Assembly: GCA_039566865.1 (NCBI GenBank)
Contig: CM076947.1
Coordinates: 17,919,501 to 17,983,500, forward strand
Direction of reading: 5' to 3'
DNA length: 64,000 bases
From: Aurelia coerulea
Lineage: Eukaryota; Cnidaria; Scyphozoa; Semaeostomeae; Ulmaridae
Part shown: piece after piece, positions 1 through 11,158 of the stretch
How the letters are laid out: the number at the start of each line of letters is the position of its first letter
Position numbering within the stretch: position 1 is the first letter of the stretch
Position numbers and translations under genes: made by a program
The notes under the pieces: generated by a model
What the model saw: the letters and a program-made list of their open reading frames with translations, nothing else
Told to the model about the DNA's origin: nothing
Database searches by the model: none

Positions 1-908
1 GAAGGGACTAATCTTGTTTTTATTCTCATAGAAATACAGCAGTGGTCGGAGAGTATAGTTAGCTTACCTACATTAAAACGCTCAATTTGAGGTAAACAAG
101 AAACATTGGCTAAGCAATAGTCTATTGTACTTGGTTCGGCACTTAACCCACTGTGAAGAGGAAATCGTGTAAAGCTCCCATTTTTATCACCATTCACTCT
201 CCCATTAGCTACCCTGAGTGATGCTGACCTGCATAACTGCAGCAGCATTTTCCCACTATCATTTGGAGCTCTTGAGTCCATATTTTCTCTTGGGGAGCTA
301 CTATCCTCTTCATAGTCTAATGGCATATGGAAAAATCTATTTTCAGTTGAGTCATGCTCAACAAAGTCGTTTATAGTGTTGGTGTAACCATTAAAGTCTC
401 CAAGCAGGAATACCTTTCCTTGATCAGTGTACTTGGCTACCTCTTGCTCCAAGTTTTGAAACATAACCGAAGTATCTGTTTCCATTTTTTGGAGGTAAGG
501 AGAGTTAATAGGAGGGATATATACAAAAGCGACAAAGATATCATCGTTTAGATTAAAGAAGGATTTGTCAAGTTGTATCCAAATTGTCTCGGGGTTATCT
601 AAACTAATGATCTTAACCCCAGGTCTAATGGTTCTTTTGACAAATACTGTCAATCCCCCATAATAACGGCCATTTTTACTGATTCGTCTTGTGCTTGAAA
701 AAGTTACGAAATCTTTCAAGCAAATTTCTTGCTTGGCTCCAGTATGAGTTTCTGCTAGTGCAAATATATCCAAATTGAATATCGTTTGAAGAAATTCCTC
801 CTCAGTTAACTTGGAGACCTTACTGGAACCAACATTTTGGAATATACCATTTATATTCCAAAAACCAATTTCTAAAAAGTTCAAAAACTTACCTATTTTC
901 GATAACAT
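1..908 (-). CDS. Non-LTR ORF2, N-terminal endonuclease (partial)
   Basis: Open on the minus strand from an ATG at 908 down to base 1, about 302 codons with no stop, running off the window. It encodes the apurinic/apyrimidinic-type endonuclease (EEP) that nicks target DNA for target-primed reverse transcription. Visible motifs in order are FWNING, ALAETHTGA, LLGDFN, TIDYCLAN and LSDHCC, the usual catalytic series of this fold. The start codon lies 52 bp past the ORF1 stop, as expected for reinitiation in a two-ORF element. The reverse transcriptase must lie left of the window. The domain is intact as far as it goes; the clade (CR1/L2 group) is inferred from the esterase-type ORF1. Confidence 0.85.
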   Translation of the reverse strand, partial: MLSKIGKFLNFLEIGFWNINGIFQNVGSSKVSKLTEEEFLQTIFNLDIFALAETHTGAKQEICLKDFVTFSSTRRISKNGRYYGGLTVFVKRTIRPGVKIISLDNPETIWIQLDKSFFNLNDDIFVAFVYIPPINSPYLQKMETDTSVMFQNLEQEVAKYTDQGKVFLLGDFNGYTNTINDFVEHDSTENRFFHMPLDYEEDSSSPRENMDSRAPNDSGKMLLQLCRSASLRVANGRVNGDKNGSFTRFPLHSGLSAEPSTIDYCLANVSCLPQIERFNVGKLTILSDHCCISMRIKTRLVP

Positions 909-960
909 TACGAATTAAAGTTATAGACAGTGATGTGGCAAGGATTCACTGCTTTGTTCT

Positions 961-3009
961 TTAAGTATATGAAGGTGACCAAGGACGCTGCCTTTGACCA
1001 TTGTTATAAAAGTTGCCTCTCCCTCCTCTTCTCTGGAATCCTTTCCTCGGCTCCTGGCTCTCTTTATTGAGGTACGTACTAGACAAACCAAGCTGCTCTT
1101 TTAGGTTGAAACTTAGGTTGCTTGAGAAAAATTTGGCTCCTTCTGTGTTCAGGTGCACTTTGTCAACAGCATACAACTTGTCATTTATTTTACCTCGCAG
1201 TGAGAGATTAGTATTATCAATTAAGCACACATTCTCTTCCTCATGGGTCCATTTCAGGAATTTCAAATTTAACTCTTGACGTTGTAAATCGAGGTTTTTA
1301 TCATCCCCTCTGGGAACTACTGAGCTAATAGATACTTTTGCCTCTTGATTCCTTTTAAAGACCAACTGTGTTGTCTTCTTAGCAGCTTGCAAGATGGAAT
1401 CAATTGGCTTGCCATCTCGAATATCATTTGTACCTATATGTAACACTATGTTGTTAGGTATTAGCAAAGCTGGATCGCTCACTGCCTCTATGGCCTCTTC
1501 CCAGGTGTAGGATGTGGCTTTGGTGACTTTGATTTCCGGATTTCGTGAAAGGAGCTTGTCCGGCTCTACAAGCTTAATTATGCTGTCCCCCATTATGAGA
1601 ACTTGATTTTCTCCAGTGTCACAAGCGTTCTGTTTAGCTTGTGCTTCTACATTCTTTGATAGAGTGGGGGCTTTGTTATGACCAACTAGAGAGTTGATGA
1701 CTTTATCCTTGCAGATAATTTGATCCTTGATAAAATCAGAGTGACTTGATAACATTTCATTTAGCCTTTTGACACTTACATTCTCACTCTTAAGCATGAT
1801 AATCTCTTCCACAAGATTCTTATTGCTTAAGGAGAGAGATTCCACATCAGCCTGATGCTTGCGATAACTTTGCTGCATCTGTTCAATATTGTTTGTGCTT
1901 TTAGAGAGTTCATTCCTAAGAACTTCATTTTCCTTTTCCAGTGCATCAAGTTTACTTGCAGCCTTTTGTGACATTTTCACTTTATCTTTCAACACTGATA
2001 TCTCCTTACTTTTACTGTCAATTTCTTCCATGAGGAGTGATACTTCGCAATTTTTTGCAGATATTTCTCTGAAATCTTCTCTGAGTGAATCCGATATTTG
2101 TTTTGCTGACTGTGACATGTGTGTTTTTATATCTTGAAACTGAATGGAAAGGTCTACTGGTGTACTTGTTCGTGAAGGTGACTGAAGCTTTGATTCCAGA
2201 GCATTCAGCCTATCATTTATGCCATTCTGGTTCACGATAACTGTTTGGAGAAGCTCATTTATGTTTAGTTTTTGAAGAGATGCTTGAATATCAGCAATAT
2301 CATCAGAAATTGTTGCCAATGAATTTTCAGAATCTTTGGTTTGACCAGCAACAGTAGGCCCATCATGTACCAGTTGTGAGTTGTCTAAACTCTTAAATTT
2401 CTTACCAACAGATCTGGGCTGAACAGGTTTTGTAATTAACTTCTTAGTTGGGACCTGGTGTGCATTAATGAGAGTGCTGACAAGCTCCAAAATGTCTGGG
2501 AAAATGCTGATGATGAATTCTAGATAATTCTGACCTTGCACTGAGATTCTGTTACTGTCTAAGTGAACTGTGATCACATATCCCAAATCGACCCCCTTTG
2601 GATCTTTAACTCTGATCTCAATATCAACAAAGTTACCTTTGTTATCATGCTTGTCAATCCATTCCACATCATGCTTACTGCTAAATGAATCACTGTACAA
2701 TATTTTAGTCATGGCAAGAATCCAGAATGGAAGCCTTTGGCCTTGCGTTTTGAAGCAGTGAAATAATGCTGTGGGCAAGTATAAGCCTTCTTTGAATGCT
2801 TCATATTCACAGGTAGCAGATTTTCCTGTTGCTTTTTTCTCTTTAGCCCGTGGTAAACTGTAGAATTTCTCTACTTCTTCTACTGAGCTGAAATCCTCCT
2901 TTCCTTTCTGCACCATTGGTGTGGAGGATGTAGACGTTAGGCCTAGGCCTAAGTTGGATCCGGATTCTTCCGATATTGTTGTAGTAGATGGCTGCTCACT
3001 CATCATCAT
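961..3009 (-). CDS. Non-LTR ORF1 with SGNH/esterase domain
   Basis: A 682-residue uninterrupted ORF1. The N-terminal 170 residues are unassigned. A long heptad-like coiled coil follows (roughly residues 240-460, rich in Leu, Glu and Lys), then an SGNH/GDSL hydrolase domain with its catalytic blocks visible (LIMGDSII, HIGTNDIRDG and a late DKVHLN). The C-terminus is Arg/Gly-rich (QRRGGRGNF) and could bind RNA. Esterase-type ORF1 proteins are known from CR1/L2-group retrotransposons and are thought to act in RNP assembly. The start chosen is the first of three consecutive Met codons. With the ORF2 start downstream this is the most complete element in the window and may be young. Confidence 0.85.
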   Translation of the reverse strand: MMMSEQPSTTTISEESGSNLGLGLTSTSSTPMVQKGKEDFSSVEEVEKFYSLPRAKEKKATGKSATCEYEAFKEGLYLPTALFHCFKTQGQRLPFWILAMTKILYSDSFSSKHDVEWIDKHDNKGNFVDIEIRVKDPKGVDLGYVITVHLDSNRISVQGQNYLEFIISIFPDILELVSTLINAHQVPTKKLITKPVQPRSVGKKFKSLDNSQLVHDGPTVAGQTKDSENSLATISDDIADIQASLQKLNINELLQTVIVNQNGINDRLNALESKLQSPSRTSTPVDLSIQFQDIKTHMSQSAKQISDSLREDFREISAKNCEVSLLMEEIDSKSKEISVLKDKVKMSQKAASKLDALEKENEVLRNELSKSTNNIEQMQQSYRKHQADVESLSLSNKNLVEEIIMLKSENVSVKRLNEMLSSHSDFIKDQIICKDKVINSLVGHNKAPTLSKNVEAQAKQNACDTGENQVLIMGDSIIKLVEPDKLLSRNPEIKVTKATSYTWEEAIEAVSDPALLIPNNIVLHIGTNDIRDGKPIDSILQAAKKTTQLVFKRNQEAKVSISSVVPRGDDKNLDLQRQELNLKFLKWTHEEENVCLIDNTNLSLRGKINDKLYAVDKVHLNTEGAKFFSSNLSFNLKEQLGLSSTYLNKESQEPRKGFQRRGGRGNFYNNGQRQRPWSPSYT

Positions 3010-4130
3010 TCTGGCTCCTTTAAATGCTTCTAATGCTTATGTGAATAATCCAAGTCGAGGATAGAGAGATTTATCGAGCTTAAAATACTTCAGAACTAAC
3101 AAATATAATCCTTGCCAAAACACGTGCTCTACTCATCCGCCATTTTTATCGTTTTTTCAACAAATACAAACAAATGAAAATTGAGCTGAGTGAGAGAAGA
3201 GATGTGAGCAATGTGACACAATTAACTGGCAGGTAAGATTGAATTTTATGAAATTCAGAACTAGGAGTGCCAGTGGCATGATTCACCTCCTCTTTTGAAA
3301 TTATTTTCATTCATTGCTCATCAGTTGATCATTGATTTGATTTAATTGAACTGGACTGGGGGGGGGGGGGAGGGGGACCATACATAAGGCCTGTAATGTG
3401 AATCATTTTTTATCAGCATTCAAAACTTTAACTTCACTACTACTTCACTTATGACTTGAGTTCAACATCAAACTGTTTCGCTGTAGCTCAAAAATATCTC
3501 AAAACTAATTTAAACATTTTTGCAAAATACTTTCTGACACTCTCCACCAGATGTTGCAGGAGTGACCTGATACTGAGTGATCTAAATTCAAAACGTTCAA
3601 AACATACTCTTTCATATGGCTTAAGAATTCTTGTTAGAATGGAAAGAATCCTTTCAAAATTCTCAAGAACTCTTGAATCCTTTTATTGATAATGCGCACG
3701 GGCGTGTATTGTAAGGCTATGGTGTGCGCACCCTCGTCAATTTTAAGTGCAGAAAAAGCCAGGGAAGATCAGTTTGAGAGAGATATTTGTTTCTTTACCT
3801 TTTTGTGGTATATAAAATACAATCATGGTTTGAAGTTCCAGTTTTGGGTATGGTTGTTTCAATATAATCAGCAGTTCTGGGTATCATTTTTGTCATAAGG
3901 CATCCAATTTTTGGGTAATGTTTTGTTTGCACCTTCACACATATCCACCCTTGACTTTAGGCACCTCCACCCCCGGGGCTTAACAGGGTTTCAGTCAGAA
4001 CTGAAAACTCTTTGGACTAAGAAATGTTGCCCTTAAAACATGTACTTAGATTTTACCCTCTTTACCACATTAACTATCATAAAATATAGGTGAAGGTGAT
4101 GTTGTGGTTTTTTGCATTGTTCTTTGCCTT
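3010..4130. other. Element leader and non-coding DNA
   Basis: The first 200 bp or so left of about 3240 probably form the 5' leader of the minus-strand retroelement; I cannot place its end. The rest holds a 12-14 base G run near 3359-3372 and no convincing coding sequence; short frames here have no recognisable content. Confidence 0.4.
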
Positions 4131-4246
4131 GCGGAATTATGGGCCAAGTTTTCATCATTTTGCGGAACTATGGGCCATATTTTCATCAGGTTTGCGGAAT
4201 TATGGGTCACATTTTTTCAGATATGTGCGGAATTATGGGTCCAAAT
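4131..4246. repeat. Minisatellite, four units of 31-33 bp
   Basis: The core GCGGAATTATGGG recurs at 4131, 4162, 4194 and 4227 with one or two changes per unit. It is followed by a run of about 17 C at 4292-4308, immediately before the retroelement copy. Confidence 0.7.
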
Positions 4247-4311
4247 TTTGAACCAAAATGGCACGCCCCCGTCCAAAACTAGGCTTAGTTACCCCCCCCC
4301 CCCCCCCGAGA

Positions 4312-5103
4312 GCACTCCCTGTTATCGCAGAATCTGTGTGTGACATTTTCAACCTATCATTATCCACAGGAACATTCCCTGATGACTGGAAGGTTGCTCG
4401 GGTTACACCAATCTATAAGAATGGCCCTAAAGACGACCGGTAAAACTACAGGCCAATATCTGTTCTGCCCGCTGTATCGAGACTTTTCGAGAAACTCGTA
4501 TATAATCAGGTGTACGAATTCCTCGACTCTAGAAAACTAATTTATAAACATCAGTCTGGTTTTCGATTATTGCACTCTGTGGTTACATGTCTCATGTCAA
4601 ACACAAACGATTGGTATCTGAATATCGATAAGGGTAAATATACCGGCCTAATATTTATTGATCTTAAGAAGGCCTTTGATACCGTCAACCATGAAATATT
4701 ACTCGAAAAGCTACAAAAGTACGGTATCACAGGTATCGAACTTAGTTGGTTTACCTCATATCTGCATAACAGGAGGCAATTTTGCAAAGTAAATGGTTCT
4801 GCTTCTGAAATCAGTAGCATAAATTGTGGGGTTCCTCAAGGTTCATGCCTTGGTCCATTGCTGTTTCTTATCTATACAAATGATTTACCTTATGCATTGC
4901 ATAAAGGACACGCTACCATGTGTGCTGATGACACCACTATTTCCCTTTCATCTAAGAACCCTAAACTAACCCTACAGGCCAATATCTGTTCTGCCCGCTG
5001 TATCGAGACTTTTCGAGAAACTCGTATATAATCAGGTGTACGAATTCCTCGACTCTAGAAAACTAATTTATAAACATCAGTCTGGTTTTCGATTATTGCA
5101 CTC
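4312..5103 (+). pseudogene. L2-type reverse transcriptase, damaged first copy
   Basis: Reads the RT N-terminal part (FPDDWKVARVTPIYKNGPKDDR), then an in-frame stop at 4441, then NYRPISVLPAVSRLFEKL and LIFIDLKKAFDTVNHE (motif A) and GVPQGSCLGPLLF. The motif C box reads MCADD instead of the YADD of the neighbouring copy, a single A-to-G change. The copy is 5'-truncated at the C run and stops at 4960-4972, where a partial repeat of its own start begins. Only a few substitutions separate it from the following copy, so the duplication is recent or is an assembly error. Confidence 0.75.
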
Positions 5104-5234
5104 TACAGGCCAATATCTGTTCTGCCCGCTGTATCGAGACTTTTCGAGAAACTCGTATATAATCAGGTGTACGAATTCCTCGACTCTAGAAAACTAATTT
5201 ATAAACATCAGTCTGGTTTTCGATTATTGCACTC
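4447..5234 (+). repeat. Internal tandem duplication in the RT gene
   Basis: The same 131-bp block beginning TACAGGCCAATATCTG occurs at 4447, 4973 and 5104. The first copy runs on for 526 bp, the second is cut off after 131 bp, and the third continues to the end of the gene. Confidence 0.8.
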
Positions 5235-6402
5235 TGTGGTTACATGTCTCATGTCAAACACAAACGATTGGTATCTGAATATCGATAAGGGTAAATATAC
5301 CGGCCTAATATTTATTGATCTTAAGAAGGCCTTTGATACCGTCAACCATGAAATATTACTCGAAAAGCTACAAAAGTACGGTATCACAGGTATCGAACTT
5401 AGTTGGTTTACCTCATATCTGCATAACAGGAGGCAATTTTGCAAAGTAAATGGTTCTGCTTCTGAAATCAGTAGCATAAATTGTGGGGTTCCTCAAGGTT
5501 CATGCCTTGGTCCATTGCTGTTTCTTATCTATATAAATGATTTACCTTATGCATTGCATAAAGGACACGTTACCATGTATGCTGATGACACCACTATTTC
5601 CCTTTCATCTAAGAACCCTATTGAACTGCAAAACGACCTAAAGGATGAACTGACCAAGCTAAAGGAGTGGCTACAAGGCAACAAACTTTCATTGAATGTG
5701 GTTAAAACACAGGCTCTTGTGATTGGATCATCTCCAAATATTCGCAAGATCGAAAACCATCCTGATGTTCAGCCATCTTTTGAGATAGATAATCTACCTA
5801 TTGAGATTGTAAATGATATCAAATATCTTGGGGTTCAAATAGATAATCGTCTTAATTGGGACAAACATATACAGAAAACTAGGACCAAAGCTATTCAAGC
5901 TCTTGGCCTTATTAAGTACTCCAAAAGGTTTCTGAAGCCTGCCATACTTAATGATATGTACAGAGGCCTTGTTGAGCCACATTTAAGTTATTGTTGCTCT
6001 GTGTGGGGCTGCTGCAGTGACACTAACATTAGCAGGCTGCAAAAGGTACAAAATAGGGCAGCCAGAATTGTAACGAATAGCAAATATGATACATCCGCAA
6101 TGCCTCTGATCAACGGTCTTGGATGGGCAACAGTCAAGCAGCTTATTTTCAAAGAATCAGCTTCGCTTATGTATACGTCCTTAAATTCGTTGGCTCCAGA
6201 CTATTTGTCCTCGTTGTTCACAAGATGCTCCGACAGTGATGAACGAAATCTGCGATTGACAGATCTGAATCTGAAAATACCATTACTTAAAACAAAAACA
6301 GGTCAGAAATCTTTCTGCTACAGAGGAACCACCCTTTGGAACAGCCTGGATAAAGCTAGTAAATCAGCTTCCTCTCCTGGTGCTTTCAAAAATCTGATCT
6401 AG
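5104..6402 (+). pseudogene. L2-type reverse transcriptase, 3' copy
   Basis: A 411-residue frame from Met at 5167 (frame open from 5104) to a stop at 6402. Motif A (LIFIDLKKAFDTVNHE), GVPQGSCLGPLLF and the MYADDTT catalytic box are intact, followed by the thumb and a C-terminal region with VEPHLSYCCSVWGCC, QKVQNRAARI, LGWATV and YRGTTLWNSL, typical of CR1/L2-group ORF2 ends. The endonuclease is missing, so the copy cannot move by itself. Same family as the copies at 9849-12336, 29645-30378 and 49993-51283. Confidence 0.8.
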
Positions 6403-6605
6403 TAAGTCGGATTACGTGCTTTCCTTCGTATTTTAATTTATTCACCGTTTATTAACTGTATTAAACTGTAAATGATTGGCTTTTGTAAATATATAAAATT
6501 ATTGTAACTAGTTTTCCTTTTGCAGCTTAGGTTTTTTTTAACAGGTCAGTTTGAAAACCAGTTATTATTCTGAAACTTTTTTAACCTGTATAAATATTTT
6601 AAATG
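6403..6605 (+). mobile_element. 3' UTR and tail of the L2-type element
   Basis: AT-rich sequence after the ORF2 stop ending in ATGAAATGAAGTG-like short repeats at about 6590-6605, the usual microsatellite-like tail of this group. Confidence 0.5.
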
Positions 6606-7012
6606 AAATGAAGTGAAGCAATTGGTTTGAACAAAACTGCATGAAATTAAACGAAGAGAAATGCCATCTCCGCATAGTTGGTGAGAAAGAAACTGAAATT
6701 TCAATAAGAGTTGCTCTGTTATTAAAGAGAGTAAAGAAGAAACATTGTTAGGTTAATTGACCAAAGGCTAAATTTTCAGCAACACGTGAACATGGTGTGT
6801 ACGAAAGCAAGCCAGAATATGCATGCTCTTGCAAGGGTCTCAGCGTATATGCCTGAAGAAAAAATAAGGAAAGTCATGAGAGCTTTCGTAATGTCACAAT
6901 TTAGCTACTGTCCATTGATATGGATGTTTCACGATAGACGAGTTAACGCAAAAATTAACTCCATTCACGAATGTGCATTGCGAATAGCGTATCATGATCG
7001 GACCTCAAGTTT
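6606..7012 (+). pseudogene. Family-B non-LTR ORF2, left fragment
   Basis: Thumb and connection region of an RT of a second family, read in several frames: MKLNEEKCHL, KASQNMHALARVSAYM, then FVMSQFSYCPLIWMFHDRRVN and ECALRIAYHDRTSSF. Stops and frameshifts break it near 6745-6785. The gene is interrupted at 7013 by a DNA element and resumes at about 9164. Confidence 0.75.
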
Positions 7013-9154
7013 TAGACTCACGAAATAGTCCCAGTTATCGCAACAACAACAGCAGTAAAAACAACAACAACAACAATGTATTGTTTTTGCTCAAACTGGG
7101 ACTTATGGACTTTCACATCAAAAAGTGGGACGAAAATAAACAATGGGGGCACAACGAGCTCATGGCCTCTTTTCGGTAGTTGGAAAATTTCAGAAGCAGT
7201 GGCGTGCAGGCGTGCACTTTTGCTAGCTGAAGTGGCATTCAAAATGAGGAAATTCTGATCGAAACTGAAAGGTTTCTTGATTTTTTGGATTGAGGAAACA
7301 TTCATCTGGATATTTGTGGCTTTGGTTCATTGCTAACGTCATTCAAAAACTTGAATTTTGAGGTGTTTTACTATCTGAGGATTGAGCCAACAAGTTAGGC
7401 CCATCCGCCATTGCCTGAAGCACTCGGCTTTTCATACAGTATTGCTAGACTTATTACAGTTCGTCCCTAGTTTTCGCTCGCTATTGAGTAGAATTACTAA
7501 TTGAATTGAATGGAATTGCTCGCTCAAACAGGGACTCATAATCAAACTAACTCAAAATCAGGGCAAAAACTCGTTTTCACGTCAAGTTCCTGACGTTACA
7601 ATCAGATTGCAGCATTCGGGGCTGCTCAGCTGTGATTGGCTCATTTAAATTTCCCGCGTAAATTTGTTGAGCTTTCGGTAAAATTTTCGGCAGTTTTCGG
7701 AATTTTCGATGCCCACAGAGTTGGTCGCCCTGTCAAGAGGACAGCGCTTCGCGTTTGCTTTTTGCCAAAATGGAGGTTGTTATCATCGCAGCTACGGACA
7801 GAATAAAGATGATGTCAAAAGGCGCTGTACGAAAGAGTTTTAAAGGGAAAGGATGCATTTGTTTGTTTGCCAACTTGCTGTATGAAGACCCCGGAAGACT
7901 TACTGTTTGGCGAATTTAAATCGTGAAACACAGGATTCCTTTTTGGCTTGAGCAAAACAAAAAAGGAGCTTGAGGTAAGCACTTCGACCCGGCAAAAAGT
8001 TAAGAGAAAACTCACACATTCGATGTGGAATAGATACCGAAATTTCTTGAAACATTCCTCTATAAACAGCAGAAGTATTCGTATTTGAAATTCTATGCAA
8101 ATTATAGTAAATTTGTCAAAGAGGCTTGAACCTTGAAAAAGTTTCTTCATTCTTGCAAAGTGCCGATCAATTTATCTTTCCTTATGAAGTTTAAAATCAC
8201 AAAAGCTGCTTAAACAGAAACTATTTTCAATCTTACGAAACAAATGTGTCATAAGAGTTTTGTGGATAACTGCATATTTTTAGGAGAATTATTTATAGTT
8301 TTGAGAAGCCTTTGTGGGTTTTTTTCTTTGCGAGAATAATTTGTGTTCGTTTCTTGAGCTTCCCCGACCGAAGAACATTCTAGAAAAAATTGCAAAGTTC
8401 CCCTGAAGATAACGCCAGAAAACTCGCGCATTTTAAGATAAAGAATAACCGAAACTTGATGAAACGTTTATCCTTTGTTAACCATAGTATTAACAGCAGA
8501 AATATTAGTGATTGAAATTATTACAAAATAGCTAGTGCAGGTTTTTTGCGTAAAACAGTCTCACAATAGGTTGCAGAAGGCTTCAGCAAAAAGTTTCTGA
8601 AATATACCTTGGGTTCCATTGGCAATCAAAACAATCATGATTGTATTGTTTTAGATTTATCATTGTTTCATTTGAAAGAAATTAGATCCCGCTGGCTGGC
8701 TGAATTTAACGAAATCTTTATTGTTTTGATTGTCAAAGGAACGCAAGTTTGTCTGGTTCACTCATTCCGAAAAAGTTTGAAGGCGTGGAAAAGTCACATG
8801 ACCTCCATCACAGCTAGGAAGTCTCCCTGCGGCACGACCGATCAATCGAATCCATCAATCAATCAATCGACCGACCAAGTTTCGGTCGAATTCTCGTACA
8901 TTAGTTTTGTCCTCGTTTTCACTTAGCTTTTTATGAGTCGTAGATTGAGCGAAAAGGTTAAAGTCAAAAATATAAAAAAGAGCGAAATTTACGACGAATT
9001 GTAATCAGTCTACAGTATTGCTATGGTTTCCATATCGGACGTGGCGTGAAGGGAAACAATTTCGTCCCAATGTTCAATGTGAAAGTCCATGAGTCGTGGT
9101 TATAGCGTCCATCAGCCTATCAATAGCAATAACTATGAAGTTGCAATCAGTCTA
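7013..9154. mobile_element. 2.1-kb non-autonomous DNA transposon
   Basis: Lies inside the family-B RT. The 9 bp CTCAAGTTT before it (7004-7012) recurs directly after it (9155-9163). The ends read TAGACT and AGTCTA. Subterminal arms are inverted and similar: the block around ATGGACTTTCACAT and TGGGACGAAA at 7098-7146 recurs inverted at about 9035-9082. No transposase is visible. Internally, 7980-8170 and 8370-8600 are diverged direct repeats. A duplication of 9 bp (up to 11) suggests a Mutator-like or similar superfamily, but the superfamily is not settled. No host gene is seen inside. Confidence 0.65.
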
Positions 9155-9163
9155 CTCAAGTTT

Positions 9164-9540
9164 TAAAAACTGTTAATTACAAACCATTCAGTCTCTATTC
9201 ATCAACGAAATCTGCAGTTGCTTGTTACTGAAATTTACCGAACGAGGATGAATCTAAATCCTTATTTCATGAAAGAAATTTTCGCGGAGAGAGAAATGCA
9301 TTACAACTTAAGAATTACGAGCAATATCTATGCACGCAAACCTAGGACTCCAGCATATGGGTTAGAAACTGTGAGTTTTCTGGGGCAGAACCTCTGGTGA
9401 GATTTGCCATTGTATATAAAAGAGTCCCCATCTATGGAGTATTTTAAAAGGGAAATTAAGTTTTTGAATGTTTCATGCAACTGTAGATTGTGTAACGATT
9501 TTATTTTAAATTTAGGTTACATTTTTGTATTTATAATGTT
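9164..9540 (+). pseudogene. Family-B non-LTR ORF2, right fragment
   Basis: Continues the split gene: NHSVSIHQRNLQLL, TEIYRTRMNLNPYFMKEIF, YGLETVSFLGQNLW and the terminal CNCRLC cysteine motif. It carries a TGA after the conserved LW. The protein region resumes where the left fragment stops, with one small frame change next to the target duplication. Confidence 0.75.
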
Positions 9541-9650
9541 TGGCATTAATAAGCCTAGTGCTATACACTACGCCAACCTTAAAGAAAGTAATAATTATTA
9601 TTGCTGCCGAAGACAGCCTTGCTATTCTGCTTCAATCAGCGAGCGAAATT

Positions 9651-9848
<198 letters not shown>

Positions 9849-10051
9849 ATATTTGATATTTTGATATTTGATTCTTTTAAGGAGGGTTGCCCTTCAGCCG
9901 GAGCTGTTTCACAAGGGGCCCTCCACTTAAAAACACTACTTACAATATAAAATTACTAAGGAAATGGATTAAATACACCATAAAAAACATAACTTTAAAA
10001 ACCTAATAATAATTTACAAAGTTTAAGATAAAAGAAAAGAAACACTAACTT
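9849..10051 (-). mobile_element. 3' UTR and tail of L2-type element
   Basis: On the minus strand a conserved block (GGAGGGCCCCTTG then GGGCAACCCTCCTTAAAAGAA) ends in AAATATC-like repeats. A near-identical block ends the copy at 49993-51283, and a related one lies at 59255-59330. The paired GGAGGG and CCCTCC halves could form a 3' hairpin for RT recognition. Confidence 0.65.
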
Positions 10052-11158
10052 CTAAATAGACTGTTTAAAACTATTTAGGGAAGATGCCTGTTTGGTTTCA
10101 GCTGGAAGGTCATTCCATATTTTTGCTCCTCGATAAGAAAAACATTTTTGCCCATTACTTGACTTTTTCTTGGGTAGTCTTAAATCCGTCTCTGTATTAC
10201 GCAGGACATACAAAGAGCACTTTGAGTTTCGGGTGAAGAGGTCACACAGGTATTGCGGAGCAAGTTCATGCAGGGACTTGAAGACCATTGTTTTAGATTC
10301 ACCAGCTATAAGTTCTTCAATGGTCTTCCAACCCAGCCTGTCAATATGTGGTCCACTTGGGGTGTCAAAACTGCTGTTGGTTATAATTCTAGCAGCTCGG
10401 TTTTGAAGTTTTTGCAACTGATTCAGCTCAGTCGATCCGGCGCAACCCCAAACAGAGCAACAATATCGAAAGTGTGGCTCGACAATACCTGTGTAAAGAG
10501 TCTTCAGAGTTTCCTGCGGTAGGAAAGTTTTGGCATGCTTTAAAAAGCCAATAGCTCTAAAACCTTTCGTAGAAACAGTCTTGATGTGTTCTTTCCAGTT
10601 AAGAGAGTTATCAATCTGCACACCAAGGTATTTAGTTTTTTGGATTACTCTGAGCTCGTTGTCACGAATTTTCAAATCCAAATCCTCATTTCGATTTTTG
10701 AGGATGTTATGCTTTTGCTTAGTGGAAACTAACATGGAATTTGTTTTCGCAACATTCAAAGAGAGTTTGTTGCCTTGAAGCCAAGTGTCCAGTTGTTTGA
10801 GATCATCATTGACGGCGTCATTCAGCACACTTATATCAGAAGACTGGTAGCACAGACTTGTATCATCGGCATACATGGAAAGAACTGAATTTTTGACAGC
10901 TTGTGGTAGATCATTGATATAAATAAGGAAGGGAAGGAGACCAAGACATGAGCCTTGGGGCACACCAACATCTATACCCTCGGTTTTTGAATTTACACCA
11001 TTAACCCGACAAAACTGTTTTCGGTTGCACAGGTATGATTTAAACCATGCGAGTTCCCGCTGTTGAACGCCATAGTGCGCCAATTTTTGGCAAAGAATTG
11101 CCAAAGAAAGGTCAACAGTGTCAAATGTTTTTTTTAGATCAATGAAAACTAGGCCCAC
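10052..11158 (-). pseudogene. L2-type reverse transcriptase (368 residues)
   Basis: Contains motif A (GLVFIDLKKTFDTVDLS), VGVPQGSCLG, MYADDTSLC, ISKTKYLGVQID-like thumb sequence and the CR1/L2-type C-terminus (VEPHFRYCCSVWGCAGS, LQKLQNRAARII, FSYRGAKIWNDLP). The frame is long and catalytic residues are present, but the upstream part is separated by a stop and frame changes (11159-11410), so the element is dead as read. Confidence 0.8.

Noticed and set aside
4966..4976. CTAACCCTA telomere-like word
   Set aside because: A single unit at a duplication junction; no array.
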